Shown piece by piece: positions 21,216-31,175 of a DNA stretch of 64,000 nucleotides. This stretch comes from Phaeodactylum tricornutum CCAP 1055/1. Its lineage: Eukaryota; Bacillariophyta; Bacillariophyceae; Surirellales; Neidiaceae. Numbering within the stretch: position 1 is the first letter of the stretch; every line of letters starts with the position of its first letter. Under the pieces are notes generated by a model. The model was given only the letters and a program-made list of their open reading frames with translations, ran no database searches and had not been told where the DNA came from. The stretch spans positions 901,511 through 965,510 of the forward strand of contig NC_011677.1 in assembly GCF_000150955.2 (NCBI RefSeq), written 5' to 3'. The position numbers and the translations under genes were made by a program.

Positions 21216-22475
21216 ATGAGGCAAGGCGCGGTTTGGCTTCTCGTTGTATGCACCATCACAAGGCAGCAAAGCAGTCATGCCTTCTCGTCAGTACCGCTTT
21301 ATCCGGTGCCGCCGAATAGGTCGTTGATACACCGAATGCGGGATCAGCGGCGTTCAACTCTTGAAGGACGGGCACCTGTCCGGGGTCCACGTCACAATCT
21401 TAAGTTGTCAACATTTAGGGAGGCGATGGCCTCTTACCGGAATAGTGATGGATTGGCTCCTTCTAGGAAACGGTTACATTTTCGGGCCTTTGCGGATAAG
21501 AACTCTTTTCTTTTTGGTATGATCCTGGTAGTAAGCTTGGCGAGAGCCTTTCCTACGCTTGGTGCCAACGGTAGTTTCCTTCGTCCGGAGCTAGTGATCG
21601 CCCAGTTTGGCGTCTCTTTTATCTTTCTGTTGATGGGATTATCAATGTAAGTTTCTCAGGTTAGCCAAGCTTTGTCAAACATAAAGCTTATCTCTCTTAT
21701 TCAGTTCTGCACTTTCGGAGTCTGGCCGTTTTTAGTGGGAATTCCGCTGACAAAAGCATGTACATGGCTTCTCCCAAATGCTTTGCCAAAGCCCTTGCTT
21801 GATGGCTTACTTATTCTATCATGTTTGCCAACAACTGTGAATATGTGCGTCATATTGACTTCGGCGGCGGGCGGCAATGTCGCATCGTCGGTCTGCAACG
21901 CTGTACTTAGCAATTTGATGGGGATAGTTGTGACTCCCGCATTGCTCTTCCACTTTTTTGGATCCAGCATCCAGTTACCCTTTCTGGAGATGTGTCTCAA
22001 ACTCTGTGGCAAAATATTGGTGCCGGTTGCTCTTGGACAATTGCTGCGCTCTACTATCGCTGGCGAATTCTCTCAGAAATACTCGGGATTCTTCAAGCGG
22101 TCTCAGGAGTTTGCCTTGTTGAGCATTCTGTGGAACTCGTTCTGTACAGCTTTTGTACAGGGTTTCGGAATCGAAATTCGTCATAGCCTTACGCTACTTG
22201 CGCTTTTGCCCACTTTGCACGTTGCGTCGCTTGCTACCTTGTTCAAAATCTTTTCGATACCTGCTATTGGCCTATCTCGCAGCGATGTTATTGCTGGCAT
22301 GTTTGTGGCTTCGCACAAGACGTTGGCGTTTGGTTTGCCGCTCATTAGTACGGTTTTTGCGGGGGATGTCAACCTTGCGGCCTACTCTGCCCCTATCATG
22401 TTATTGTTCCCCCTGCAACTCATTATTGGTTCCTTGCTAGTCCCTCAACTAGAAATTTACACTGCAAAGTTATAG
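21216..22475 (+). CDS. SLC10A7/BASS4-like carrier with an in-frame TAA
   Basis: The N-terminus is a signal peptide ending SSHA followed by FSSV, a diatom plastid-targeting motif. The body matches SLC10A7-type bile acid:sodium symporter relatives (BASS4 in plants): a first membrane helix, then VIAQFGVSFIFLLMGLS, then LPTTVNMCVILTSAAGGNVASSVCNAVLSNLMGIVVTPALL, then VFAGDVNLAAYSAPIMLLFPLQLIIGSLLVPQ. The reading frame is the same on both sides of a TAA at 21648-21650. Without it the product would be 418 residues. The only GT-AG pair that removes the stop and keeps frame is 18 nt (21647-21664). The stop may be a nonsense mutation, readthrough, an extreme mini-intron or a sequence error. Confidence 0.8.
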
Positions 22476-22798
22476 CCAATGTTGCACTACTGCACACAAT
22501 CTCTTTTGGAAACTTAAGGGATGATGCACACTTGCTATTAACTTTGGCCCTTCCTAGTTGTAAGGCTTTTGCATTCGTAAACAGCAAAGCACGCAAAAGA
22601 AGTGGAGATAAGTCTACTTTTCCAGATGATCAGGTGGTTGTGATGTGTCCCTGCAAACTGGCCTGTTTGGTGTGTACTTGTTTGCTCTTTTGATGGTACC
22701 AGGGCATGTGGCAAGATTTTATGCATAGATGTGAAAGTGGAAAGTATATTGTTTCAGGCTCTGACTTTTAGAACAACAATTCTCACGTCTAGAATTGT
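22476..22798. other. Spacer left of the inverted-repeat element
   Basis: 3' flank of the carrier gene. A short Ser/Thr-free frame on the minus strand (22538-22726) has no support. Nothing else seen. Confidence 0.4.
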
Positions 22799-22974
22799 TA
22801 ACAGTGGGCGTCACCATAGGGTTCATTTGGCTATAACTTTTCTAGAAAGGCGCAAATGGCTCTGCTGTCCCTACAGTGGGAAAGCAATTGATTCGAACTT
22901 TCTAGTCAGTTTTTTTTTAATTTCTGACTCCTAGGAGAGATTGAGTTATCATAGTCCAAAAAAATTTGGTCTAG

Positions 22975-22994
22975 CTCGTGACTCGAGTCACGAG
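22975..22994. repeat. Perfect 20-bp palindrome inside the element
   Basis: CTCGTGACTCGAGTCACGAG reads the same on both strands. It lies about 40 bp upstream of the ATG of the element's internal frame and could be a subterminal binding site for a transposase or a promoter element. Confidence 0.8.
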
Positions 22995-23033
22995 TGGATT
23001 TCGACGGCAAATCGCTGAAACACAAAAGTCACC

Positions 23034-23228
23034 ATGGCGGACTTGTATGAAGATTACACCGCTTCTTCAGATGAAGAATCTGATGTAACTTGTAGAGTCA
23101 CAAAAAAGCTTACAATGGAAGACATCGGGCCGGAAACCTCTTCAAAATTGTCCTTGTTGAAGTCTCCAAAGGCATCCAACACCAAGTTGGGCCGACAAGA
23201 GTGTAAAAAACAACTTAACATTTGGTAA
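23034..23228 (+). CDS. Short acidic frame inside the element, possible remnant exon
   Basis: 64 residues from an ATG in good context (GTCACCATGG): MADLYEDYTASSDEESD, then a Lys-rich tail. The end of the frame coincides with a strong splice donor (TTG-GTAAGT at about 23225), so it may be the first exon of a longer gene whose remainder was lost, for instance the transposase of an autonomous parent. Acidic DEESD heads occur on several DNA-transposon proteins, but nothing more specific can be claimed. Confidence 0.35.
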   Translation: MADLYEDYTASSDEESDVTCRVTKKLTMEDIGPETSSKLSLLKSPKASNTKLGRQECKKQLNIW

Positions 23229-23312
23229 GTTGCAATTTATCAATGTAGTTTTTTTTAATACGTAAATACTAGTGGTTATCCGGGTTACTTATCCAATTTC
23301 AAGGTCTCATCT

Positions 23313-23343
23313 AGGTATCTAGCCGAAGGCGGCTGAGATACCT
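23313..23343. repeat. Hairpin near the right end of the element
   Basis: AGGTATCTAGCCG and CGGCTGAGATACCT pair around a 4-nt loop with a single irregularity. The hairpin lies inside the inverted-repeat element, about 75 bp from its right repeat. Confidence 0.6.
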
Positions 23344-23438
23344 ACCGCTTCATAAAGTCGCTCCATTGTACATTTAACACATAAATAGATACCATATACT
23401 GAGTTTATTTCTTCATCCTATGGTGACGCCCACTGTAA

Positions 23439-24210
23439 GGAGGTGCAGACACTTCCTTAAATAAACAATTTCTTAGAGTGAATCCTTGTTGTTTGTTAGA
23501 AAACCGTGGATTGTGTACCAGCTAGATACGTAGAATAGGACAACTGTTGTTTCCTACGTAAAGCAGGACAACAATAAAGATTTGATCACACAAGGGAACC
23601 GTCACATGGTTGTTGCACACCAAGCAATTGAGATTGGGATTAACAATCCAACTGTCAGCTATAGTCAAGTACAGTTGACATTATTAACCAACAAGTTCTG
23701 CAAAGGTGAACAATTGATATTGGCATAACAATCAGACAAGCAGATCCCAACACGCAGATGGCAAATCTCTTCAACAGGAAAAACCACACAACAAACACCA
23801 CACAAGTAGTACAAAGGAATCTCAATGGACCAATGAGTAAGACTTACAAATACTACCTTTGTTGTACAGTTGGATGGGGGGTGACACTAGTTACTTGTTA
23901 AGAGTATAAGGAATGGCTGTGTTGGCGGGAGATTGTGAGACTCTTCTCAAAGAGATCAAAGTCTAGAGAAAATACACCAGAACTGCACATTCATATGTTG
24001 CCTGTAGAAATGTACATAGTGAGTTTCCCCTCAATGGGATGGACTGGACACTCATGACTCCATTCACACTTGTGACCTAACATACAATATGAAAACACAT
24101 GCAGCATTGGGACTGTTGAAACTTGTGCATTAACAATGGCATGGCTGTCCAGGGTACTTTTCTATTTTGCTTGGTTGTTTTCCTTTGCTACACATTAATC
24201 TTTGACGCAC
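23439..24210. other. AT-rich, repeat-like DNA without genes
   Basis: No frame of note. The sequence is AT-rich and full of short AACAA/TTGTT and CACAC strings, unlike the gene-dense blocks on either side. It appears to be old inserted DNA. Confidence 0.4.
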
Positions 24211-24580
24211 TCACTGTCAGCTTCTCAAGCATTTCAGTGAAAAACCACCACCCCTTGGCCTCCCATTTCTTTCTGCTTTGCATGGCATTGTTGAGACATT
24301 CATCCTGGAAAGCGCAAGCACACTGCAATCTTTGCGCTTTTTTCCCAAAGGAATAATGTAGACGTCAAAAAAGCCAAGTTCCCCTTTGTACCATTTTGCG
24401 GAAGGGTCAATATCTGCATGGCCTGATTGATATGCCTGGTAGCACTCCATGAAGAATTGGTCATTCCATTTTTTATAAATATTCTAGTGCTGCATTGTGT
24501 GAGAAACATTGGATGCCCAAACCTAACATGCAATGACTGTCACAATACACATCAAGATGATGTGTCCCTAGGACAGGTCT
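24211..24580 (-). pseudogene. Remnant of a diatom cyclic-nucleotide phosphodiesterase catalytic domain
   Basis: Read on the minus strand, the conserved end of the HD-type phosphodiesterase domain is visible in order: VWASNVSHTMQH, a TAG where Trp is expected, NIYKKWNDQFFMECYQAYQ, SGHADIDPSAKWYKGELGFFD, VYIIPLGKKRKDC. A frameshift follows, then DECLNNAMQSRKKWEAKG. In diatoms this domain is common in receptor-type nucleotide cyclases. The stop, the frameshift and an upstream TAG (after IAC) show it is dead. A TCACTGTCA nonamer sits at its 3' border (24211-24219). No upstream part of the gene could be traced with confidence. Confidence 0.65.
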
Positions 24581-26424
24581 CACTTAAGTTAGATGAGGGA
24601 AGTGTGATTCAAGACGTTGACCATGGTGGGATTTTAGAAATTCATTGATCCAAATATTACATTAGCATAGGTCCTTGTATCCGCTGTCTTACCTGTGAGG
24701 AGTGTTTTCAGCAAGCTGAGTTTTACAGTCCCTAAGTCTGCTTAGGTGTATTGCAGGTCATTTGTAATAACGCCCACTTGCGTTTACCAGGTATTGTTGA
24801 CACCTTGTTTCTCCTGTTTTTGTACGGACATTGGTTGTACTACATAACAATGACAATGGTAGCCTTGCAATTGCTTGCTCCTGCTGGGGCTGCAGGCTGC
24901 TTGTTGGAAAAAGCAATTATCAAGTAGTTGTTTCTTAATACCTTAAGGCCTTTGTTGACAATTTCTGTTGCCATCACTGAGGTGACAACAAGTTTACAAA
25001 AACAGTTCATTTCACTCTCTGTGCCATAATAATGTCTCTAAGCTCCTCATAGCACTCCTCCACTAGCAAATTCCAAGCAATGTCTATTTTGGAAAGAGGA
25101 GTCAAAGGTATGAGGGGCAGCATCCAAAAGAGCTAAGCAATAAATCATTGTTCTGCTCTGCAACACTCTTGCTATTGAATGTTGCAGAAATTTTGCATTT
25201 TTCTTTCACAAGTTGTGCATTGGGCAATCCAAAAGGGTCCTCATTGAGAAAAAGATGTTGCAAACACATTGTGCTTTCAGTTAAAGATCAGACAGTTGAA
25301 TTTCAAAACTGCAAGCATTATGCCAACCAAAACAAAAAACAGTACCTACTGCTGCAAGAAAATTGCTTCTTTCCTTGTTACCAATCAAACAGCCATGTGA
25401 CAACTGCTGTTGCAGTTAAGAGCTCTTAAATGAGGAGCAATGTGAGCTACTGGTTTGTGAAAAGCGGTAAAATTCTTGAATAAATGCTTTGTACCACTAG
25501 AAAAACAATTCTTTTCCAGCATTTTCTAAGCTTGTCAGCTTTTGGATCTTGTTTTGAATCCTTTGATATGTACTGCTCTTCATCTGAATGTGGCAGCCAA
25601 CCTTCCTGGTGCAACAAATGTGACAAAGTTACTGAACTTGCCAATTGGAAGGCAATTTGTTTTTCAGCTGCGGAGGACTCAGACAAAAACTTGGATTCTT
25701 CATCCAGTTGCCTAACACAAAAAGCAATGTGATTGTTGTCATGGTCTCAGTTGTATGGGAGATGCCTACCAGCCACCAAAGAGGCAGGCAGTCTTTTTGT
25801 GAAGGCCTAACCAATGCTGCAGATTCTCAGGTGTTTCCCAAGATGGCAATTGGGTCATTTTGACAACATTGAATTCTACACTGGATCACTCACTGTCAAA
25901 TTGAATGTTGGTGTAAAAGACAGAAATTTCAGCTGTTTAGGTTGCCAAAAGCACACTTTGTCTTGTATTAACTGCAATATAAAAAGTGGTTTTTGCTGTG
26001 GGAAGTGCCTTGGAGCAGTCAGTATCCGAAACCCTATCCCTCTCCCTATTCGACTAATGGAGATAACTGCAAAACGGACTATTGCTTACATACAGTCAAA
26101 AAACAGACATGGTATCCACGACAAAACAGCCAACCGCGATCCCGCTCGCGACTCCGTGATTCAGCACAACTACGATTAAAGTTCGACCGTTGGACCTTAC
26201 TTGATGTCCTTGCGCGCGCTCGTCCTTCCACACGTTAATGAGCCGGAAATAGGGTTCTCGTTTTCTGGGTTTTTGGCAGTTTTAGACCACACGAACGGGA
26301 CTTCGCGTGTGCCAAGCTAGGAAGCACATTGAGCCGTTGTCGTGCCGGCGTCCTCAGGCGTACCGTTGGGAGCAACGAACTCTCTTTCCCACTCACCCTC
26401 TCACATATCGAGTTCGGCAGCAGT
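24581..26424. other. Repeat-like region, no intact gene
   Basis: Short frames occur on both strands, for example a Lys/Asp-rich minus frame at 25447-25686 and a Cys-rich plus frame at 25814-26179 with CLGCQKHTLSCINCNIKSGFCCGKC. They look like decayed coding DNA or transposon pieces, but I cannot identify them. The last 200 nt before 26425 would hold the promoter of the next gene. Confidence 0.4.
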
Positions 26425-27553
26425 ATGGGTTGCGGTGCATCGACAGAGGCGGCAGCGTCCGCTACTCCGGTACCTACGACCAAGACTACTGTCTCGGCCA
26501 GTGCGTCCCGCAATCTTCCCTCGCCGACGAGTAAGGTACGTATCGAGAAGCGTTGTTCTCTTGCAGTGAACCAAAAAACTGCTTGAGGGCGTCAGTAGCG
26601 CGGTGCCAATCTTTCGGTTCTTTTCTCACGCCGGCGATTTCTCTTGAAACCTTCCAATCTAGACGGATGACTCCAAACGTGAAAGCGCAGGCGACGTGAC
26701 CGGGGAGGAGTGCTCCTCGGAGCTAGAAAAGATACGAGTAGAAGCTCCTCACGAACGGGTTACGGCCGACCTTTCGTCGGTACCCCCGCCGTCGTCATCG
26801 AAGGCGGTCGCGGTGGAGCCAAGCGCAGCTGGCCCAAAAGAGACATCGGATTTGTCCAGTGTTGCAGACTCTGTTCAAGGTACAGTCGTCACCTCCAATA
26901 CAACCACTCAATTGATGGACGTAGCGGAAGCCACAAGTTTAGGATCAATCGTCAAGAACGCGACATTTCCCGAAACAGAAGTACCCATTGAAAGCCCTGC
27001 TGCCCCGTTGATCGTAGACGAGGAAAAAACTGAAAGCGCTGAGAAACTCGCCCCAGGTAGTGACAGTGTTTCGCTACAGGCAGATGAATTCTTGCCGGTG
27101 GAGCAAGCAGTGGAATTGAAGGTTGAGGAACCTGTCATAGAAACGGAGAGCATGAATGAACAATCGGACAGCAGCCAATCCAGAACAAAACAAGTAGGCG
27201 TCGTGGAGGATCAAGGAGACGAAATTGCCCGCGTGAACGTAAATGTCGACGGGGAAGTAGAAAACAAGGAGCGAACTGTTGCGCCTCTTACTGACAAGGA
27301 GGACGAAGGCTCGAACAGCTTGAAGGGAGAGAGCAAGGAAGACATAGTTGACAGTACGGTGGATAGCCAGAACACTTCCGAGAACCTGGCGTCAATTGAT
27401 AATGACCAAAGCGAGAGTACTGGTGCCGATGACGGTCCGAACGAGATAAGTGCGCAAGGCACCGTGACTCCAGCCGAATCCGACGGATCAACTCTGGGCG
27501 CCGGGAAAAAGAAAAAGAAGAAAAACAACAAGAAAAAGGGCAAAAAGAAATGA
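26425..27553 (+). CDS. Acidic protein with predicted N-myristoylation and poly-Lys tail
   Basis: Two exons: 26425-26535 and 26663-27553 (127-nt intron, GTACGT...CTAG, phase 0). 333 residues, unrecognised. Exon 1 encodes MGCGAS, a consensus N-myristoylation start with a palmitoylatable Cys3. The body is low-complexity, Glu/Asp/Ser/Thr/Val-rich and probably disordered. The C-terminus is an abrupt run of about 16 residues, almost all Lys (KKKKKKNNKKKGKKK), which could bind acidic phospholipid or act as a nuclear or nucleolar signal. Membrane attachment at one end and a polybasic end at the other suggests a peripheral membrane scaffold. The next gene shares the exon-1 design. Confidence 0.75.
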
Positions 27554-28305
27554 GCTTCTGGTTCTGTCGGTCTTTGTCATGATGCGATACACTTCGTAAT
27601 GTCGATTCACAAAGCAACGAATTTATGTTATAATTGATATAAGAAAGGACCTGATAAGCCTTTCCCGTTGATTTCTTGTTAATTGCTCTGTATGAGGAGC
27701 TTTCCATTTCATTTTTAGTTGGCAAAGTTCATAGAGTATTTTGAGCCAATCCGTACTGTCACAAGTTGTAGCCTCCTCTACTATGATTTGTAAAGTTGTG
27801 TGAAATTCACAGTCACTGTCAGCGGCAAAAATCTCTCTTTCGGGAAAGCGAACTATAGAGAAAAAAGAGGCTGACGAGTGACCATTTTGCTTGTGACCAG
27901 GTCTCGTGCAGATTCCTCTGATCACTGGGTGCCTCACCGTCAGCAGAATTTGTCGACTTGTGTTACATTTAACGATGTCGCTTCGGCTACTAGCGGATTT
28001 ACAATGAACGACGGATGAGAAAAGATTTATACTTATGTTAGGCAGCTTTGATGGTTCACGGTAAATTTGTCATTCAGATTTAGATCCTTTTTACGATATT
28101 TGAATATTATTCTACACATAGAGATCCTCGTGCGGTCATAGCCACCGCGCATCTATGTCCTTTTCAAGATTTCCCTTAGGCCGTGAATGTCAGTCTTTGT
28201 GTTTTCTTGATTGCAGCCCGTTTTCACACTCAAATGCATCTTTAAGGGTGGAAGACCACTTCACGATCACTCAAACAGCTCAAGGAAGTGCGCTTCAGTC
28301 GTGCC
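27554..28305. other. Spacer with a nested double nonamer
   Basis: No gene supported. Contains TCA-CAG-TCA-CTG-TCA at 27807-27821, two overlapping copies of the window-wide nonamer sharing the central TCA. The right end would hold the promoter of the ankyrin gene. Confidence 0.5.
27807..27821. repeat. Nested double nonamer TCA-CAG-TCA-CTG-TCA
   Basis: Two overlapping nonamers share the central TCA, one with CAG and one with CTG as core. This is what two successive insertion-and-excision events at the same TCA target would leave. Confidence 0.8.
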
Positions 28306-30513
28306 ATGGGATGCTGTTCTTCGAAGCTGGCGGCAGAGGAGACGGCTGCATTGCCCACACCAATTCTTGCAGTGCCACATGACCTATCAGTAGTGACGAT
28401 TCCAGTTCTTTCATCAAAGGTAAGATGTCCCCCGTTTTCGTCTGGTATCTATCGGGTATCCTCATTTCACTAGGTCAAAATTATCCACTTACTGATTTCT
28501 GGGGCTTCCTGCCTTGTGTCATCTTCCGATTGATGCTTGCTTTAGGTAGGGCATGCCAACTTGAAAAAAACTGATCTTGGAGTCTTAGGAGTAGAAAAGA
28601 AAGTATCAAGCGAAGTTGATTCTAGCTTGATTAACGACGCAGCCACTGCAGGGTATGATGCAAACGAGCAAAGTGACAATGGGATATCGCGAACAATTAT
28701 TGATAATGAGCAAGAAGATGTTTTTGCTGATCGAGAAAGCAGAAAGGCTCACACGGTTACAGACGATCGAGTGACAATTCAAAATAAAGTAATCATCGAC
28801 TCAGAAACAAATAAATCTGGTTCATGCGATCCCTTGGTTCTCGCAAACAAATCGTTCGCTTTGAAACTTGACTGCCTTGGTAACACGAAAATTGGAGCGA
28901 CGCCCAAGACAACCGCCAGCGGCTCTTTAACGAGAGGGAACTCAGGAGTCCAATCGCAAGAAGACGAGACTTTTGAAATTATAGAGCAAGAACGTAGTCG
29001 CCAGGAAAGCGCGGCCGGGGTAGTCGCTGAAGAGAAAAAGTTTAGAAAATCAGAGCATTTTGGACTGGCACCGGCAAAAGGACTTTCCAGGCACAAGCGG
29101 TGGGACGGACAGGATGGCGGCCCCATTGCCGAATATTCTACAAACAACGAGCTCGGACTTGAGAAAAGGACAGAAGAGAAAGAAGTATGCGCAGACTATG
29201 AGAAGAAAAGGACAAAGAAGGAAAGGCAATTGGATCCAATACAAGCACAGAAAAAAGGGAAAAGCGGCAGACAAGGCGGCAGCATTGACGAGGAAGTACC
29301 TGAGAGCAGCTATCAGAAGAAAGAGGTATCAAGTCCCAAGAGAAAAAAATACACTTTGTCAAACCAGGTTGTGAAAATCAAACAATCCCAGATTCCTCAT
29401 ATAAGTGAGCCACCGGATTGGTTATTTCGCCCTGAGGACAGCAAGGCAAAAGGAGCCCTCAATATTCGAGGCGATATTGAAAGCGAGAGACGAAAGGATA
29501 AAGCTGCGGCTAGAGCAGCAAACAGAATCGCGAGAGAAAAGGAAAAGATGGACCAGCTGAAGCAATGTATTGACACACATAAAGGAAAAAAGAAAGCAAA
29601 CAGCATGTGCAAGGAGAATAAGTATGTTGGAGAACTTAAAGACACTATGGACCGCATTCAAGCAAATAAGCTTTTCAAGCTTATGAACTTTGATCCATGG
29701 AGTGAGAACACTTGTTTTTCCGACAACGCGGTACGTCGCTTAATAGTCGACTTTCCGGCTTCGTGCAGAGTCATGTACGAGATCGATGGATTCGCTGAGC
29801 CTCTGTATCCACTATCTGTGCTCTGTACACTAGGCGCCTCTCTTTCCACCATCGAAACCTGTTTCAAAGCAAATCCCGATGCAATGGAAGAAGCGGACGA
29901 TTGGCTTGGAACTCCACTGCACTACGCATGCTCCTACAAGGCGCACCATGAAGTTGTTCAATTCATTGTTCAGGAGTGTCCTGATCTAGTGGCGAAACTG
30001 AATCGTTTTCGTCGAACACCTCTGCACATGGCTTGTCTTTTTAACGCTCCAGAAACCGTAGTGTCATTTCTGATTGACAGAAATCCACTAGCTACTCAGC
30101 TCGGGGACAAGGAGGGTCTTACGCCTCTCCATCTCGCTTGTGATAGTGATGCAGAACTCGAGGTAATTCAGATCCTCACAAACGAATTCAGCTTAGGCTG
30201 TGTTGCTCGATCCAATATCGGCTCTACCCCTCTTCATCTAGCGCTGGGTCAACACGCGCAACTTGGTGTTATAAGAACCTTGGTGGAGGCACACCATTCG
30301 GCGCTTGAAATGGTTGACGATTTGGGGCAAACTCCCCTTCATGTTTGCGTGCTGGCTGGTGCAGACTTGAAAACCGTCAAATTTTTGGTCAAATGCTTCC
30401 CTGATGGTATACACAGCGAAAATAGAAACGGAGAAACACCGCTGGATATTGCGGAGAGAGCGGCCAACATTAGCGACAACATCAATTCAATCTTGAGTGG
30501 TGTTCGGTTTTGA
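28306..30513 (+). CDS. Ankyrin-repeat protein with predicted N-myristoylation
   Basis: Two exons: 28306-28419 and 28546-30513 (126-nt intron, GTAAGA...TTTAG, phase 0). 693 residues. Exon 1 encodes MGCCSSK, a dual-acylation start (Gly2 myristoyl, Cys3/Cys4 palmitoyl). Residues about 50-420 are charged, Lys/Glu-rich and probably disordered, with coiled-coil stretches. From about 455 to 690 there are six ankyrin-type repeats, recognisable by TPLHYACSYKAHHEVV, TPLHMACLFNAPETVV, TPLHLACDSDAELEVI, TPLHLALGQHAQLGVI, TPLHVCVLAGADLKTV and TPLDIAERA. Likely a membrane-tethered protein-binding scaffold; partners unknown. Confidence 0.8.
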
Positions 30514-31175
30514 CATGTCGCGAATCAATCTCTTTGCATGCACTCTTCTATGCAACCTGGTTCAAGCTCTGCACATTAAGAATTTACTGTTTTTCGAAAA
30601 TTCTGCTCCTTTTTGAAAGTAGAGTGAGGTAGTTCAGCTTTTACAACCAGCTCTTGAAAAGAAGCGAACTTTCTGTCCCATCATGTCTTCGCTTGCATTG
30701 CAGCGTTGGACATACGGGTTATGCTCGTCCACATTCTTCATTATTCGGATTATTTTCAGTCGTCGGCGACTAAAATGATCGATTTCGTGCGATCTTTCTG
30801 GGATGTCAACGAAAGTCTTGACTGTGAGTCTATTTGTTGAAGATGACTGTTGCCTCTTGCGATTCGAATGGAAATTAACCTTCAATCGTTAGAGGTACCA
30901 ATCGAGCTGAATCGATGCTGACTGGCAAATTGGAAAACGATTAGAGTGAACTCCATTCCTTTGGCATAACATGTGAGTTCAGAAAAACGATATAAAAAGA
31001 CATTCCCAATACGAAACAGTCATTTAGTTTCGATAGATTTAATAAATACACTTGGGCTCTCGGGTCATATTATGCAAGTCCTTCACCATCTTTCAAATTC
31101 TCATACATGATTTTCATGTTTTGCCACGATCTTTTTTGTTTCTTTACTTTTTCTCAAAATTGGAACACCTGAGAA
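30514..31175. other. Spacer, no gene seen
   Basis: 662 nt between the ankyrin gene and the small secreted protein. A basic 83-codon minus frame (30634-30885) lacks any recognisable feature. Nothing else seen. Confidence 0.4.

Larger units (their letters stand above)
22802..23435. mobile_element. 634-bp element with perfect 19-bp inverted repeats and TAA duplication
   Basis: The ends are perfect inverted copies: CAGTGGGCGTCACCATAGG at 22802-22820 and its reverse complement at 23417-23435. Both sides are flanked by TAA (22799-22801 and 23436-23438), a 3-bp target duplication. Similarity between the ends stops after 19 bp. Inside are a 20-bp perfect palindrome, a hairpin (23313-23343) and one 64-codon frame. 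It has the form of a nonautonomous DNA transposon. A 3-bp TNA target occurs in Harbinger-type and CACTA-type elements, but the terminal CAGTG fits neither consensus exactly, so the superfamily is open. Confidence 0.8.

Noticed and set aside
21647-21664. An 18-nt GT-AG intron (GTAAGTTTCTCAGGTTAG) removing the carrier's stop codon
   Set aside because: It has good borders and keeps frame, but it is far too short for an ordinary spliceosome, and removing it would delete six residues that seem to align to the family. Kept only as a possibility.
22802-23435. Firm assignment of the inverted-repeat element to PIF/Harbinger or CACTA
   Set aside because: The 3-bp TNA duplication fits either loosely, but the terminal bases match neither consensus and no transposase is present.
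24590-24648. A plus-strand DVDHGG string resembling the phosphodiesterase HD motif
   Set aside because: It is on the opposite strand to the clear phosphodiesterase remnant and has no further similarity around it; probably chance.
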